From Campylobacterales bacterium (GTDB taxonomy: Bacteria; Campylobacterota; Campylobacteria; Campylobacterales; QNZT01), in contig JALWKJ010000197.1 in NCBI GenBank assembly GCA_027081495.1, positions 1-11,659 on the forward strand: DNA of 11,659 nt, in the 5' to 3' direction. The notes beneath the pieces were generated by a model. The model ran no database searches. It was not told where the DNA came from and was given only the letters and a program-made list of their open reading frames with translations. This document shows positions 1 to 6,053 of this stretch, one piece after another; within the stretch, counting starts at the first letter, position 1; each line of letters opens with the position of its first letter. A program made the position numbers and the translations under genes.

Positions 1-74
1 ATCATGAGCGCCCTCACAGTGCCCTTTGCTATCAGCCACCGGCAAAGGTTTCAGGCAGACAAAATGCTGCCTGA
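1..74 (+). CDS. IS3-family transposase, C-terminal end only (partial)
   Basis: Reading from base 3, the frame gives 23 residues starting HERPHSALCYQPPA and stopping with TGA at 72-74. This closely matches the C-terminal signature of IS3-family OrfB transposases (usual form N-HERPHSALGY-R/Q-PPA), which lies after the last catalytic glutamate of the DDE integrase core. Bases 1-2 (AT) would complete an Asn codon, fitting the usual NHERPHS. The rest of the gene lies left of the window. The typical Gly of SALGY is Cys here, a small deviation that does not prove decay. The protein would cut and join the ends of its own element. The call rests on this short motif plus the element end just downstream. 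The intactness of the transposase cannot be judged. Confidence 0.8.
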   Translation, partial: HERPHSALCYQPPAKVSGRQNAA

Positions 75-126
75 TATACAATCAAAGACTAACTTTGGAA
101 ATGGTACTACTTTTGGGTGCAGGTCA
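1..126 (+). mobile_element. Right end of an IS3-family insertion sequence
   Basis: After the transposase stop at 74 there are 52 non-coding bases ending in GGGTGCAGGTCA at 115-126. Read outward-in on the other strand this is TGACCTGCACCC, which resembles the terminal inverted repeats of IS3-family (IS150-like) elements: they begin TG and carry a TGCACCC core. The boundary at 126 is supported from outside too, because a reverse-strand reading frame that looks protein-like stops making sense exactly there. Two perfect short inverted repeats (23-29 with 42-48, and 51-58 with 67-74) fall in the transposase tail; the second includes the stop codon and could act as a transcription stop. The left end and the target duplication are outside the window. 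Confidence 0.72.
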
Positions 127-214
127 CAATTATATAGACTCCTGGAAATTTAATATCTTCAGCATTGTTTTTATTTTTCCATTTATACCAAATTGAAAAC
201 TTTTCTATATCCAT
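127..214 (-). pseudogene. N-terminal fragment of a small GIY-YIG-like protein, interrupted by the IS
   Basis: On the reverse strand an ATG at 214-212 opens a frame starting MDIEKFSIWYKWKNK and reaching FPGVYII before the insertion sequence begins at 126. Read-through into the element adds five or six residues and hits TAG at 109-107. A proline-Gly-Val-Tyr-Ile-Ile strand near residue 25 is how GIY-YIG nuclease-fold proteins start their first beta strand; the second half of that motif and the catalytic Arg and Glu would lie beyond the break. An in-frame TAG lies six codons upstream, so the start is ATG 214 or, less likely, TTG 229. The ribosome site (AAAGAAAG) is weak. The gene lies 84 bases downstream of the 189-residue membrane gene on the same strand and may have been co-transcribed. 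Family assignment rests on about 30 residues and is tentative; the truncation itself is better supported. Confidence 0.45.
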
Positions 215-264
215 ATATCTTTCTTTCAACTAATGCATCAATATGGCTAATAAGTTCCCATTAG

Positions 265-300
265 AGATACTTATTAGCTTCTATGATTTGTTAAGTATCT
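265..300. repeat. Inverted repeat overlapping the stop of the membrane-protein gene
   Basis: AGATACTTA at 265-273 is the perfect reverse complement of TAAGTATCT at 292-300, with an 18-base loop. It covers the TAG stop (301-299) of the reverse-strand membrane gene. It could weakly attenuate transcription toward the truncated downstream gene, but there is no T-run, so a true intrinsic terminator is doubtful. Confidence 0.4.
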
Positions 301-868
301 ACATTATATTTTGAGTATCCCATTTTTTTAGTTCAGCATTTAAATCTTCATTAAAAATGTCAGGATATTCATTCTTTGGAGTATAATCCATATGGTAGAA
401 CTCTCTTTCAAAATTTGTTACTACTTTGGCTCTTTCTGAAGCAAGTCTTGCAATTTTATATTTTTTTATTGCTTCAATTAATAATGTATTTGAGATTATT
501 ATGGCACTTAAAATAACAATATATGAGATTATTGTAAAAAACTTAAAAAAGATTGATTGACTTGAAAAAATAGAAGTTATTGAAAGTAGTAGAATTATTC
601 CTGCTATGATAAAAATACTTTTTAATAGGTTGAAAATAGCATCCATTTTATAATTTAATATATTGTTTGAGTTTGTTGATACAGATACAACCTCGTTTAA
701 AAAATTTAATCTTTTCTTCTCAGTTTTTGTTTTTTGTGATCTTGACAATTTAGATAGGAATGAATTAATATATGGTGTAAGTAAGTTTGCCAAAATAGAT
801 AATAATAATGAACCAAGTGTTGAAAAAATCCAAAATGCTGGTTCTTGTAAAAATTCAGATAACGACAT
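299..868 (-). CDS. Hypothetical membrane protein, about three transmembrane helices, 189 aa
   Basis: I do not recognise the family. The protein has a hydrophobic segment at about residues 11-33, a charged linker rich in Lys, Arg, Ser and Asn (about 40-75), two close hydrophobic helices at about 84-103 and 110-133, and a hydrophilic C-terminal tail of about 55 residues with many acidic and aromatic residues. There is no signal peptide cleavage site. The start is well supported: AAGGA lies five bases before the ATG on the reverse strand. Base composition is very AT-rich, unlike the housekeeping genes to the right, which fits acquisition by transfer. Its neighbour downstream is the interrupted GIY-YIG-like fragment. 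Small membrane proteins paired with nuclease-like genes occur in phage-defence islands, but nothing in this sequence proves such a role. Confidence 0.7.
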   Translation of the reverse strand: MSLSEFLQEPAFWIFSTLGSLLLSILANLLTPYINSFLSKLSRSQKTKTEKKRLNFLNEVVSVSTNSNNILNYKMDAIFNLLKSIFIIAGIILLLSITSIFSSQSIFFKFFTIISYIVILSAIIISNTLLIEAIKKYKIARLASERAKVVTNFEREFYHMDYTPKNEYPDIFNEDLNAELKKWDTQNIM

Positions 869-1228
869 ATCATTCCTTTTTTTTATTTTTTAGTACCTTT
901 TAAAAAAGGTATTATGTTTTACATATTTTCTACTGATATAATGGAAATGGTTCAATATCATAAAATATTTTTTTTACTTCTCATGATAAAGTTTGAGCAG
1001 TATACCTAACTATTTATACTCTAAACATAATACCAAAACCATACTAATCAGATACTTTTATATTAACATAAGAAATATGTAAATAATCGTGAGAAATAAT
1101 AATTAATATTTCAAAATGAAAGACTAATGCAAGAATAGTCAAAAATATATTACAATAACCCTGTCAAAATAGTCATAATATATGCAATTTTAATGTTATG
1201 TTTAGATAAACAGTAAATAATCCATTAT
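869..1228. other. Gene-poor AT-rich gap
   Basis: No convincing gene is visible in these 360 bases on either strand. The left edge is the leader of the reverse-strand membrane gene. It includes a near-perfect hairpin, TACCTTTT at 894-901 with AAAAGGTA at 904-911, about 25 bases before that gene's ribosome site. A direct repeat AATAGTCA occurs at 1134-1141 and 1168-1175, each followed by a run of A and T. The region could hold the lost 5' part of the recombinase remnant to its right or its promoter, but no open frame with recombinase-like residues was found here. Confidence 0.5.
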
Positions 1229-1441
1229 TTGTGCAAAGTGTTCATTGTACAGGATATTGCATGTGTCAGAAAAAAAGCGTCCTATTTAGATGGAAAGCCT
1301 GAGATAGAACCGTTTTTGACTTATCTTGCTACAAACAAAAAAGTTTCACCAACGACACAAAACCAAGCTTTTTCGGCGATTTTGTTTTTATACGGAGAAA
1401 TTTTGGGTATGATGATAAAATCCACGCCTAAAAGGATATAA
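1229..1441 (+). pseudogene. Remnant of an integron-type tyrosine recombinase (N-terminal domain)
   Basis: Residues 23-60 of this 70-residue frame (KPEIEPFLTYLA, then KKVSPTTQNQAFSAILFLY and GEILG) match the N-terminal SAM-like, core-DNA-binding domain of IntI/XerC-type recombinases, whose usual form there is EIEAFLTHLA...VSASTQNQALNALLFLY. The first 20 or so residues do not resemble the family's usual start, and no ribosome site is obvious. After LG the frame runs only ten more residues, ending TPKRI, which resembles the AK-PKRLP stretch usually found further on, so an internal deletion is likely. The whole catalytic domain (Arg, His-x-x-Arg, Tyr) is missing. The frame ends six bases from the toxin gene's stop on the other strand, so a rearrangement joined the two. 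It is certainly non-functional as a recombinase. Confidence 0.75.
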
Positions 1442-1446
1442 ATTTG

Positions 1447-1779
1447 TTACAAACTCTCAAATCTCATACAAAGTACATCTTTTATCTTCTTTTGTATTTT
1501 TGTGTTATCTATAGTTGTGAGTTTTTTTATCAATCTCTTTTTAGAAATCGTGCGTATTTGTTGACAAAGCAAAATAGATGGTTTTTGAAGCTCATTTTCA
1601 AGCAAAACTTCATTGGGATAGATTTTTCTTCCTTTTTTTCGTGAAGTGATAGGGATGATCGTTACGATATCCAACATATTTTCGTAATCGTTTGAGATGA
1701 TTAAAACCGGTCTTACCCCTTCTTGTCCTCGTCCCAAAGAGGGATTTAAATCGGCTAGATAGATATTATATTGATTCAT
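1447..1779 (-). CDS. Type II toxin, PemK/MazF-family endoribonuclease
   Basis: The 110-residue protein has the family layout throughout: Y-x-x-DLNPS-x-G at about 7-16, a Gly-x-Arg-Pro loop with R23-P24 followed by strand VLIIS, the PITS motif at 43-46, and a C-terminal SILLCQQIRTISKKRL stretch at about 68-83. In characterised members the loop Arg and the Thr of PIT take part in cutting single-stranded RNA. Length is normal for MazF/PemK (about 110). The start ATG overlaps the antitoxin stop by four bases (ATGA), the usual translational coupling of such pairs. The gene is AT-rich and lies beside a recombinase remnant, consistent with a mobile or formerly cassette-borne module. All conserved positions I can judge are present, so it is probably active when not bound by its antitoxin. 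Confidence 0.92.
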   Translation of the reverse strand: MNQYNIYLADLNPSLGRGQEGVRPVLIISNDYENMLDIVTIIPITSRKKGRKIYPNEVLLENELQKPSILLCQQIRTISKKRLIKKLTTIDNTKIQKKIKDVLCMRFESL

Positions 1780-2021
1780 AAATCTTTCTCAAAATCACTA
1801 TATTTAAAAGCCTCTTCTATCTCTTTCATATCTTTTATATAAAGTTCATCTTTTGACGCCTCTATCATCGCTTGTTTATAATGCTCCTTTTTTTGTTTGT
1901 CGATTAACAGTTCTAAAGCATTTGATACAAGCTCCGAAAATGATTGATATTGTCGCGTAATTTGGTTTAACTCCAATTTTTTATACAGTTCATCATCAAG
2001 CGTGATAGTTTTTCTTAACAT
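1776..2021 (-). CDS. Ribbon-helix-helix antitoxin of the PemK/MazF pair
   Basis: The start is placed at the third possible ATG (2021), not the first (2039): the ribosome site AAGGAG at 2033-2028 lies inside the longer reading and sits six bases before this ATG. The resulting 81-residue protein begins MLRKTITLDDELYKKLE, the beta strand and first helix of a MetJ/Arc/CopG-type DNA-binding fold, followed by a helix with SFSELVSNALELLI (about 27-40). The C-terminal half is charged and rich in Lys and Glu and ends EAFKYSDFEKDL; in such systems this tail wraps the toxin. It should neutralise the toxin and repress its own promoter as a dimer. Its stop overlaps the toxin start by four bases. A repeated operator-like element lies directly upstream. 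Confidence 0.85.
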   Translation of the reverse strand: MLRKTITLDDELYKKLELNQITRQYQSFSELVSNALELLIDKQKKEHYKQAMIEASKDELYIKDMKEIEEAFKYSDFEKDL

Positions 2022-2035
2022 CATGCACTCCTTAA

Positions 2036-2064
2036 TCATACTGATATCATACTATATGTCATAT
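2036..2064 (-). promoter_or_regulatory. Candidate antitoxin operator: three spaced TCATA repeats
   Basis: TCATAC at 2036, TCATAC at 2047 and TCATAT at 2059 recur at 11- and 12-base spacing, about one helical turn, immediately upstream of the antitoxin ribosome site. Ribbon-helix-helix repressors typically bind tandem short sites in this way. On the reverse strand the same stretch holds TATGAT and TATAGT, plausible -10 elements, so binding would block the promoter. This is inferred from position and pattern. Confidence 0.45.
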
Positions 2065-2176
2065 AAAAAAGCGGTTAAAATTGCAATCCCATGTCATTCT
2101 CTTTGAAGCAAAATTATTGCATTAAAAAGTTTCTAAAAAAACTCTTTTTTGTCGATATAGTTAAAAAAGGAGTTTT

Positions 2177-3085
2177 ATGAAAATATTTGCCGCTTTTTTT
2201 CTTTTGAGTATATTTTATTCTCCATATGTAAATGCAAAAACCGTCGATATCAGAAACTCTATGGCAAATATTGTAAACAAAGCTTTTTTCGCACAGGCGC
2301 AAAACGATAAGGTCATAGCTTATGCGGCGAAAAACAAGGTTTATTCACAGCAAATAGCAAAAGACGCCGTACTCATAGTCTCTCATATACGCAGCGAAGA
2401 GAATTATGCCCAGATGTTAAACGCGGCGAAAAATTTTGATATGTTTCTCGACTCGCTCTTTAACGCAAATGAAAAGCTCGGTATAAAAAAAGCGACCGAT
2501 CCGGCTGTCTTAAAAGAGGCAAACGAGATATTGAGCGAATGGAAAATATTTTATCCGTTTGTCGTGAAGTTTTTTAAAAACGGTGAAGTCAATCCTGATT
2601 CTTACAGATACATACTCGATAACAATGAAAAACTTTTACGACTCTCTCATAAATTGACCCAAACATTAAAAAGTAAAAGAGTAATGGATACTACGCTAAA
2701 TAAAGTGGTCGAACACTCTTTAAAGATCGTTGACCGCCAGCGGATGTTAACCCAAAAAATGTTTAAAGAGAAACTTCTCATCTATAACAATATCGACAAA
2801 GCAAGAAATAAAATCCGTATCAAAGGAAGCATAATACTTTTTGAAAACGGTTTAAAAGGTTTGCTGCATGGAGATAAAAAAAGAGGTCTTATTCAAGTGA
2901 CTAACGACAAAATCTATAAAAAACTTCAAACGGCATGGCGATTGTGGAGAGCCGTAGAGAAAATTTACAGAAATCCAAATCCCTCAAAAGAGGATATTTT
3001 GAAACTTGCAAAATACGAACCCAAACTTCTAAAAATCTCGAATGAACTCGTAACTTCGATAGAAGAGTCTTTGGGAATATTATAG
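2177..3085 (+). CDS. Periplasmic protein with two PilJ/NarX-type repeats
   Basis: A Sec signal peptide (residues 1-20, cleavage after YVNA) precedes a wholly helical soluble protein of about 280 residues with no further membrane segment. Residues 186-199 read DRQRMLTQKMFKEK, matching the P-box-like GRQRMLSQRM motif of the PilJ/NarX-type sensor domain that binds nitrate or similar ligands in NarX. An offset of about 135 residues shows an earlier diverged copy: KNKVYSQQIAKDAVLI at 52-67 aligns with the motif, and LFNANEKLGI aligns with LLHGDKKRGL further on. So the protein is a tandem duplication (about 35-165 and 170-300) with only the second copy keeping the Arg residues. The ribosome site AAGGAG lies four bases before the ATG. 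The haem protein follows ten bases later, with its ribosome site touching this stop. A ligand-binding or sensing role in the periplasm is likely, with no attached signalling domain. The ligand is unknown. Confidence 0.75.
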   Translation: MKIFAAFFLLSIFYSPYVNAKTVDIRNSMANIVNKAFFAQAQNDKVIAYAAKNKVYSQQIAKDAVLIVSHIRSEENYAQMLNAAKNFDMFLDSLFNANEKLGIKKATDPAVLKEANEILSEWKIFYPFVVKFFKNGEVNPDSYRYILDNNEKLLRLSHKLTQTLKSKRVMDTTLNKVVEHSLKIVDRQRMLTQKMFKEKLLIYNNIDKARNKIRIKGSIILFENGLKGLLHGDKKRGLIQVTNDKIYKKLQTAWRLWRAVEKIYRNPNPSKEDILKLAKYEPKLLKISNELVTSIEESLGIL

Positions 3086-3095
3086 GAGTCGATTT

Positions 3096-3401
3096 ATGAA
3101 AAAAAGAGTTTTGTTTTTTGTCTTGCTTTTTATAACGGTCGTAAACGCTAAAGAGTATGACCTTGTTACGGGGCTTGCGATAGACGAAGGTATAGATGAG
3201 ATAAAAGAGAACTGTACGGTTTGTCATCCCGGAAGATTTATAGTCGTAAACGGAGGCGATAGGGAGTTTTGGAAGTATAAGATAAGCGTCATGCAAAAAG
3301 GCTTCGGTTTGTGGGATCTTGATAAAAAAACCAAAAATAAGATAATAAACTATCTTTGTAAAAATTATCCCCAAAAAACGAATGTGGATGTTGACAGATA
3401 A
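3096..3401 (+). CDS. Small periplasmic single-haem cytochrome c
   Basis: The 101-residue protein has a signal peptide (about 1-18, ending VVNA) and one haem attachment motif, CTVCH at residues 40-44. The distal ligand is probably M66 in the segment KISVMQKGFG. The C-terminal pattern, a Trp around 59, the Met, then a helix ending INYLCKNY, resembles the small cytochrome subunits of sulfite dehydrogenases (SorB-like) and related class I cytochromes, in which a YL-x-x-NY ending is common. No molybdenum catalytic subunit is visible nearby. It is translated from AGGAG overlapping the upstream stop, so it is co-expressed with the two-repeat periplasmic protein. It should carry single electrons in the periplasm; its donor and acceptor cannot be read from the sequence. 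A further cysteine at 88 is not part of a second haem motif. Confidence 0.85.
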   Translation: MKKRVLFFVLLFITVVNAKEYDLVTGLAIDEGIDEIKENCTVCHPGRFIVVNGGDREFWKYKISVMQKGFGLWDLDKKTKNKIINYLCKNYPQKTNVDVDR

Positions 3402-3472
3402 GATCGACTTTCGATGCCCTTTTGGAAGTGTTTTGGTACCGTATAACACTTCCTATCGATATCATCGATCTT
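3400..3472. terminator. Hairpin-rich convergent intergenic region, probable two-way terminator
   Basis: Between the converging cytochrome and ychF stops, GGAAGTGTT at 3424-3432 pairs perfectly with AACACTTCC at 3445-3453 around a 12-base loop. An outer pair, AAGATCGA at 3400-3407 with TCGATCTT at 3465-3472, could close a larger structure. There is no strong T-run on either side, so termination is inferred mainly from position between convergent genes. Confidence 0.5.
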
Positions 3473-4572
3473 TAGACATTGAATCTAAAATGCATCACAT
3501 CTCCGTCTTGGACGATATACTCTTTTCCTTCAAGTCTCATTTTTCCGGCTTCTTTGCTTCCTTGCTCGCCTTTATAGGTTATAAAATCCTCATAAGATAT
3601 CACTTCGGCGCGAATAAAACCTTTTTCAAAATCATTGTGTATGACCGAAGCCGCTTTCGGAGCGCTCCAGCCGCTTTTGATAGTCCATGACCTAACTTCT
3701 TTTACGCCGGCGGTAAAGTAGGAGATAAGACCTAGCTTGTTGAAAGCTATTTTTATGATTTGTTCAAGCCCGCTTTGTTTTACTCCAAGTTCCGTCAAGA
3801 ACTCTTTTGCTTCTTCATCTTCAAGCCCTACGAGCTCCTCTTCTATGCTAGCACAGAGTTTTATAACCTTTGAGTCGGTTTTTGCGGCATGCTCTTTAAG
3901 CGTTTTTACAAATTGATTATCTTCCAAAAGCCCGTCTTCATCGGTATTTGCCGCATATATGATCTCTTTGTTTGATAAAAATCTAAGCTCCTTGTCAAGT
4001 TCTTTGAAATCCTCGTCATCTTTTTTTTCAAAAGTACTTACCGGTTTTAATTCTTCAAGATGCGCTTGAAGTGAAAATAGAAGTTCGAGTTTCGACTTTG
4101 CGGACTTTTGGGTTTTTGCCTCTTTTTGAAGTTTGGCGATCTTTTTTTCGAGTTGTTGTATATCCGCAAATATTAGTTCGCTTTCGATAATCTCGATATC
4201 TCGCAAGGGGTTTATACTACCTTCGACATGAGTTATATTTTCATCTTCAAAACATCTTACCATATGAAGAATCACTTCAACTTCTCTTATATTTGAGAGA
4301 AATTTATTTCCTAGTCCCTCTCCTTTGCTAGCGCCCTTTACAAGTCCCGCGATATCGACAAAATCTATCGTCGAGTATTGGATTCGCTGTGGGTTTACGA
4401 TTTTTGCCAATTCTAAAAGTCTGGGATCGGGAACGGGAACCACCGCTTTGTTGGGTTCGATCGTGCAAAAAGGGTAGTTCGCCGATTGTGCGTTTTGAGC
4501 CTTTGTAAGAGCGTTGAAAGTTGTCGATTTTCCGACATTGGGAAGTCCTACTATTCCTACGGCAAGTCCCAT
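3472..4572 (-). CDS. ychF: Obg-like ATPase YchF
   Basis: This 366-residue protein has the family's usual length (about 363). From the N-terminus it shows the P-loop GLPNVGKST (9-17), the switch II DIAG with the following GLGNKFL (73-92), a coiled-coil insertion (about 137-175), and NTDE at 209-212 in place of the NKxD guanine-specificity motif, the known reason YchF prefers ATP to GTP. The C-terminal TGS domain covers about 280-366 and ends DGDVMHFRFNV. YchF associates with ribosomes and is linked to stress and redox responses. The ATG at 4572 is chosen over a TTG one codon earlier: the protein then begins MGLAVGIVG like its homologues, and AAGGA lies six bases upstream. The ATG shares one base with the pepA stop (TGATG), so translation is coupled. 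It is the last gene of the operon. Confidence 0.97.
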   Translation of the reverse strand: MGLAVGIVGLPNVGKSTTFNALTKAQNAQSANYPFCTIEPNKAVVPVPDPRLLELAKIVNPQRIQYSTIDFVDIAGLVKGASKGEGLGNKFLSNIREVEVILHMVRCFEDENITHVEGSINPLRDIEIIESELIFADIQQLEKKIAKLQKEAKTQKSAKSKLELLFSLQAHLEELKPVSTFEKKDDEDFKELDKELRFLSNKEIIYAANTDEDGLLEDNQFVKTLKEHAAKTDSKVIKLCASIEEELVGLEDEEAKEFLTELGVKQSGLEQIIKIAFNKLGLISYFTAGVKEVRSWTIKSGWSAPKAASVIHNDFEKGFIRAEVISYEDFITYKGEQGSKEAGKMRLEGKEYIVQDGDVMHFRFNV

Positions 4573-6053
4573 CAATGATCCTTTTTATGATGTTTTGATT
4601 TTTTGTTCGCTAAATCTTTCATCCAGTAAAGCGCCATTCTTACACCGGCTCCCGTAGCTCCGGATTGATTGTATCCCCAGCTTTTTTCAACATATGCCGG
4701 ACCGGCTATATCGAGATGAAGCCATTTGTCTTTGTACTCGTCTTGGACAAAGTTGTCCAAAAACAGAGCCGCCGTTATCGCGCCGCCGTATCTTGAGGCG
4801 CTGATGTTCGAGATATCGGCTATCTGACTCTTTAGAAGCTTTTTTAGATACCTGTTAAAAGGTAGGGAAGCTATAAGTTCGCCGCTTTTATTTGCGGCGC
4901 TCATGTAAGAGTGTTTTAATTCGCGACTATGTCCCATTACGCCGGTGGTGTACTCTCCTACGGCTACTACGCAAGCGCCTGTTAAGGTTGCGTAATCAAA
5001 AAGAAAATCCGGTTTTTGTTCGGTCGCGTAACATAAACAATCGGCAAGTACGAGTCTGCCTTCAGCGTCCGTGTTTCTTACTTCTATGGTTTTTTTGTTT
5101 TTTGCGACAAGTACATCGTCGGGCTTATAGGCGTTTGCTCCAATCATATTTTCGCAAGCTCCCACAATCGCCTCTACTTCAAAAGGAAGTTTCATTCTTG
5201 CCGCTCCCTCAAGTATCGATATAACGGCGGCGGCGCCGCTTTTATCCGCTTTCATAGAAACCATATGTTGGCTTGGTTTTAGACTAAGACCCCCGCTGTC
5301 GTAAGTTAAGCCTTTTCCTACAAAGACAATCTTTTTTTCTGAATTTTTAGGCTTGTATTTTAGATGTATCAGTCTCGGTTTATGAACGCTTGCTCTTGAA
5401 ACCGCCAAAAATGCCCCCATCTCCTGCTCTTTTAGGAAATTTTCATCACCTACGAAACAAGTGACATCTTCAAGTTCATTTGCTAGGTCGATAGAGTATT
5501 GCGCAAGAAGTGCCGGAGTCATGTCGTCGGGTGGAGTGTTTACTATCTCTTTTGCTCTATTTGTTACTTCGGCTATAATTTCCGCCTCTTTAACGGCGGC
5601 TATCGCGGGATCGATATTTAGCGTTTTTTGGGCGTAATCTTCAAGAGATATGATGAACTCTTTGATATTTAACTCGTTTTTTTCACTTTTGTATCTTTCA
5701 AATTTATAAGTTCCAAGAAGCGCCCCCTCGACGATCGCTTTGGTGTTTGTTACGGGACAATCCTTTATATATGAGGCGATTTTCACGCTTTTATAATCGC
5801 AGTTTGCTATCTTTTTTAAAGCCGCTGCTACAGATATCCTTATCTCATCTCTCTCAAGAGAGTCAACGCCCGTATAGACTCTGTGTTGATGCGGCAAGAA
5901 TGCGCACTCTTCAAGTTTTCCTTCAAATTTTAAAGTTTTAAGATCTTCTTTATCTTTTACCCATTTATGATTTGTATCTTTGTTTACGACGATAACGATT
6001 TCGCAATCGGCATTTATGTCGTCTATTTTATTTTCTTTGACAATAAATTTCAT
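4572..6053 (-). CDS. pepA: Leucyl aminopeptidase (M17 family)
   Basis: The 493-residue protein has the two-domain M17 layout. The catalytic domain carries the signature NTDAEGRL (327-334) and all expected metal ligands: K247 and D252 in GKGLTYDSGG, D270 in MKADKSG, D329 and E331. The catalytic pair is K259 and R333; spacing to the E. coli PepA residues is constant at 23. It removes N-terminal amino acids from peptides in the cytoplasm, using two metal ions, and the family forms hexamers. The N-terminal half (about 1-170) is more divergent, as is usual. The C-terminus ends in a Lys- and His-rich tail (KKSKHHKKDH) that is not part of the catalytic fold. The start ATG overlaps the dedA stop in ATGA, and the stop touches the ychF start, so it sits in the tightly coupled end of the operon. 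Confidence 0.96.
   Translation of the reverse strand: MKFIVKENKIDDINADCEIVIVVNKDTNHKWVKDKEDLKTLKFEGKLEECAFLPHQHRVYTGVDSLERDEIRISVAAALKKIANCDYKSVKIASYIKDCPVTNTKAIVEGALLGTYKFERYKSEKNELNIKEFIISLEDYAQKTLNIDPAIAAVKEAEIIAEVTNRAKEIVNTPPDDMTPALLAQYSIDLANELEDVTCFVGDENFLKEQEMGAFLAVSRASVHKPRLIHLKYKPKNSEKKIVFVGKGLTYDSGGLSLKPSQHMVSMKADKSGAAAVISILEGAARMKLPFEVEAIVGACENMIGANAYKPDDVLVAKNKKTIEVRNTDAEGRLVLADCLCYATEQKPDFLFDYATLTGACVVAVGEYTTGVMGHSRELKHSYMSAANKSGELIASLPFNRYLKKLLKSQIADISNISASRYGGAITAALFLDNFVQDEYKDKWLHLDIAGPAYVEKSWGYNQSGATGAGVRMALYWMKDLANKKSKHHKKDH

Noticed and set aside
23..74. Two consecutive hairpins taken for an attC site, structured RNA or IS200-type end
   Set aside because: They lie within the transposase coding end, and one contains its stop codon. 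No attC core sites or Rep-type end were seen.
1..153. Forward frame 1 is open across the first 153 bases
   Set aside because: It is a shadow. Frame 3 of the same bases gives the recognisable IS3 transposase tail, and frame 1 crosses the element boundary into another gene.
663..893. Forward 76-residue frame
   Set aside because: Antisense to the 189-residue membrane gene, which has the better ribosome site and clear helices.
941..1009. Forward 22-residue frame starting MEMVQYHK
   Set aside because: No ribosome site and no context support in an AT-rich gap.
1444..1644. Forward 66-residue frame
   Set aside because: It is antisense to the PemK/MazF toxin, which has family motifs throughout.
2124..2150. 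AGTTT/AAACT hairpin followed by CTTTTTT upstream of the periplasmic gene
   Set aside because: Only five pairs and AT-rich. No + strand gene ends there, so a terminator call is not justified.
1780..2176. Search for attC sites or cassette borders around the toxin-antitoxin pair
   Set aside because: No convincing pair of core sites (GTTRRRY with RYYYAAC) was found, so cassette status is not claimed.
2901..3449. Reverse 182-residue frame
   Set aside because: Antisense to the PilJ-repeat protein and the cytochrome, both of which have signal peptides, ribosome sites and family motifs. The frame has no ribosome site or recognisable domain.
4892..5224. Forward 110-residue Arg- and Leu-rich frame
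   Set aside because: Antisense shadow of pepA with low-complexity composition.
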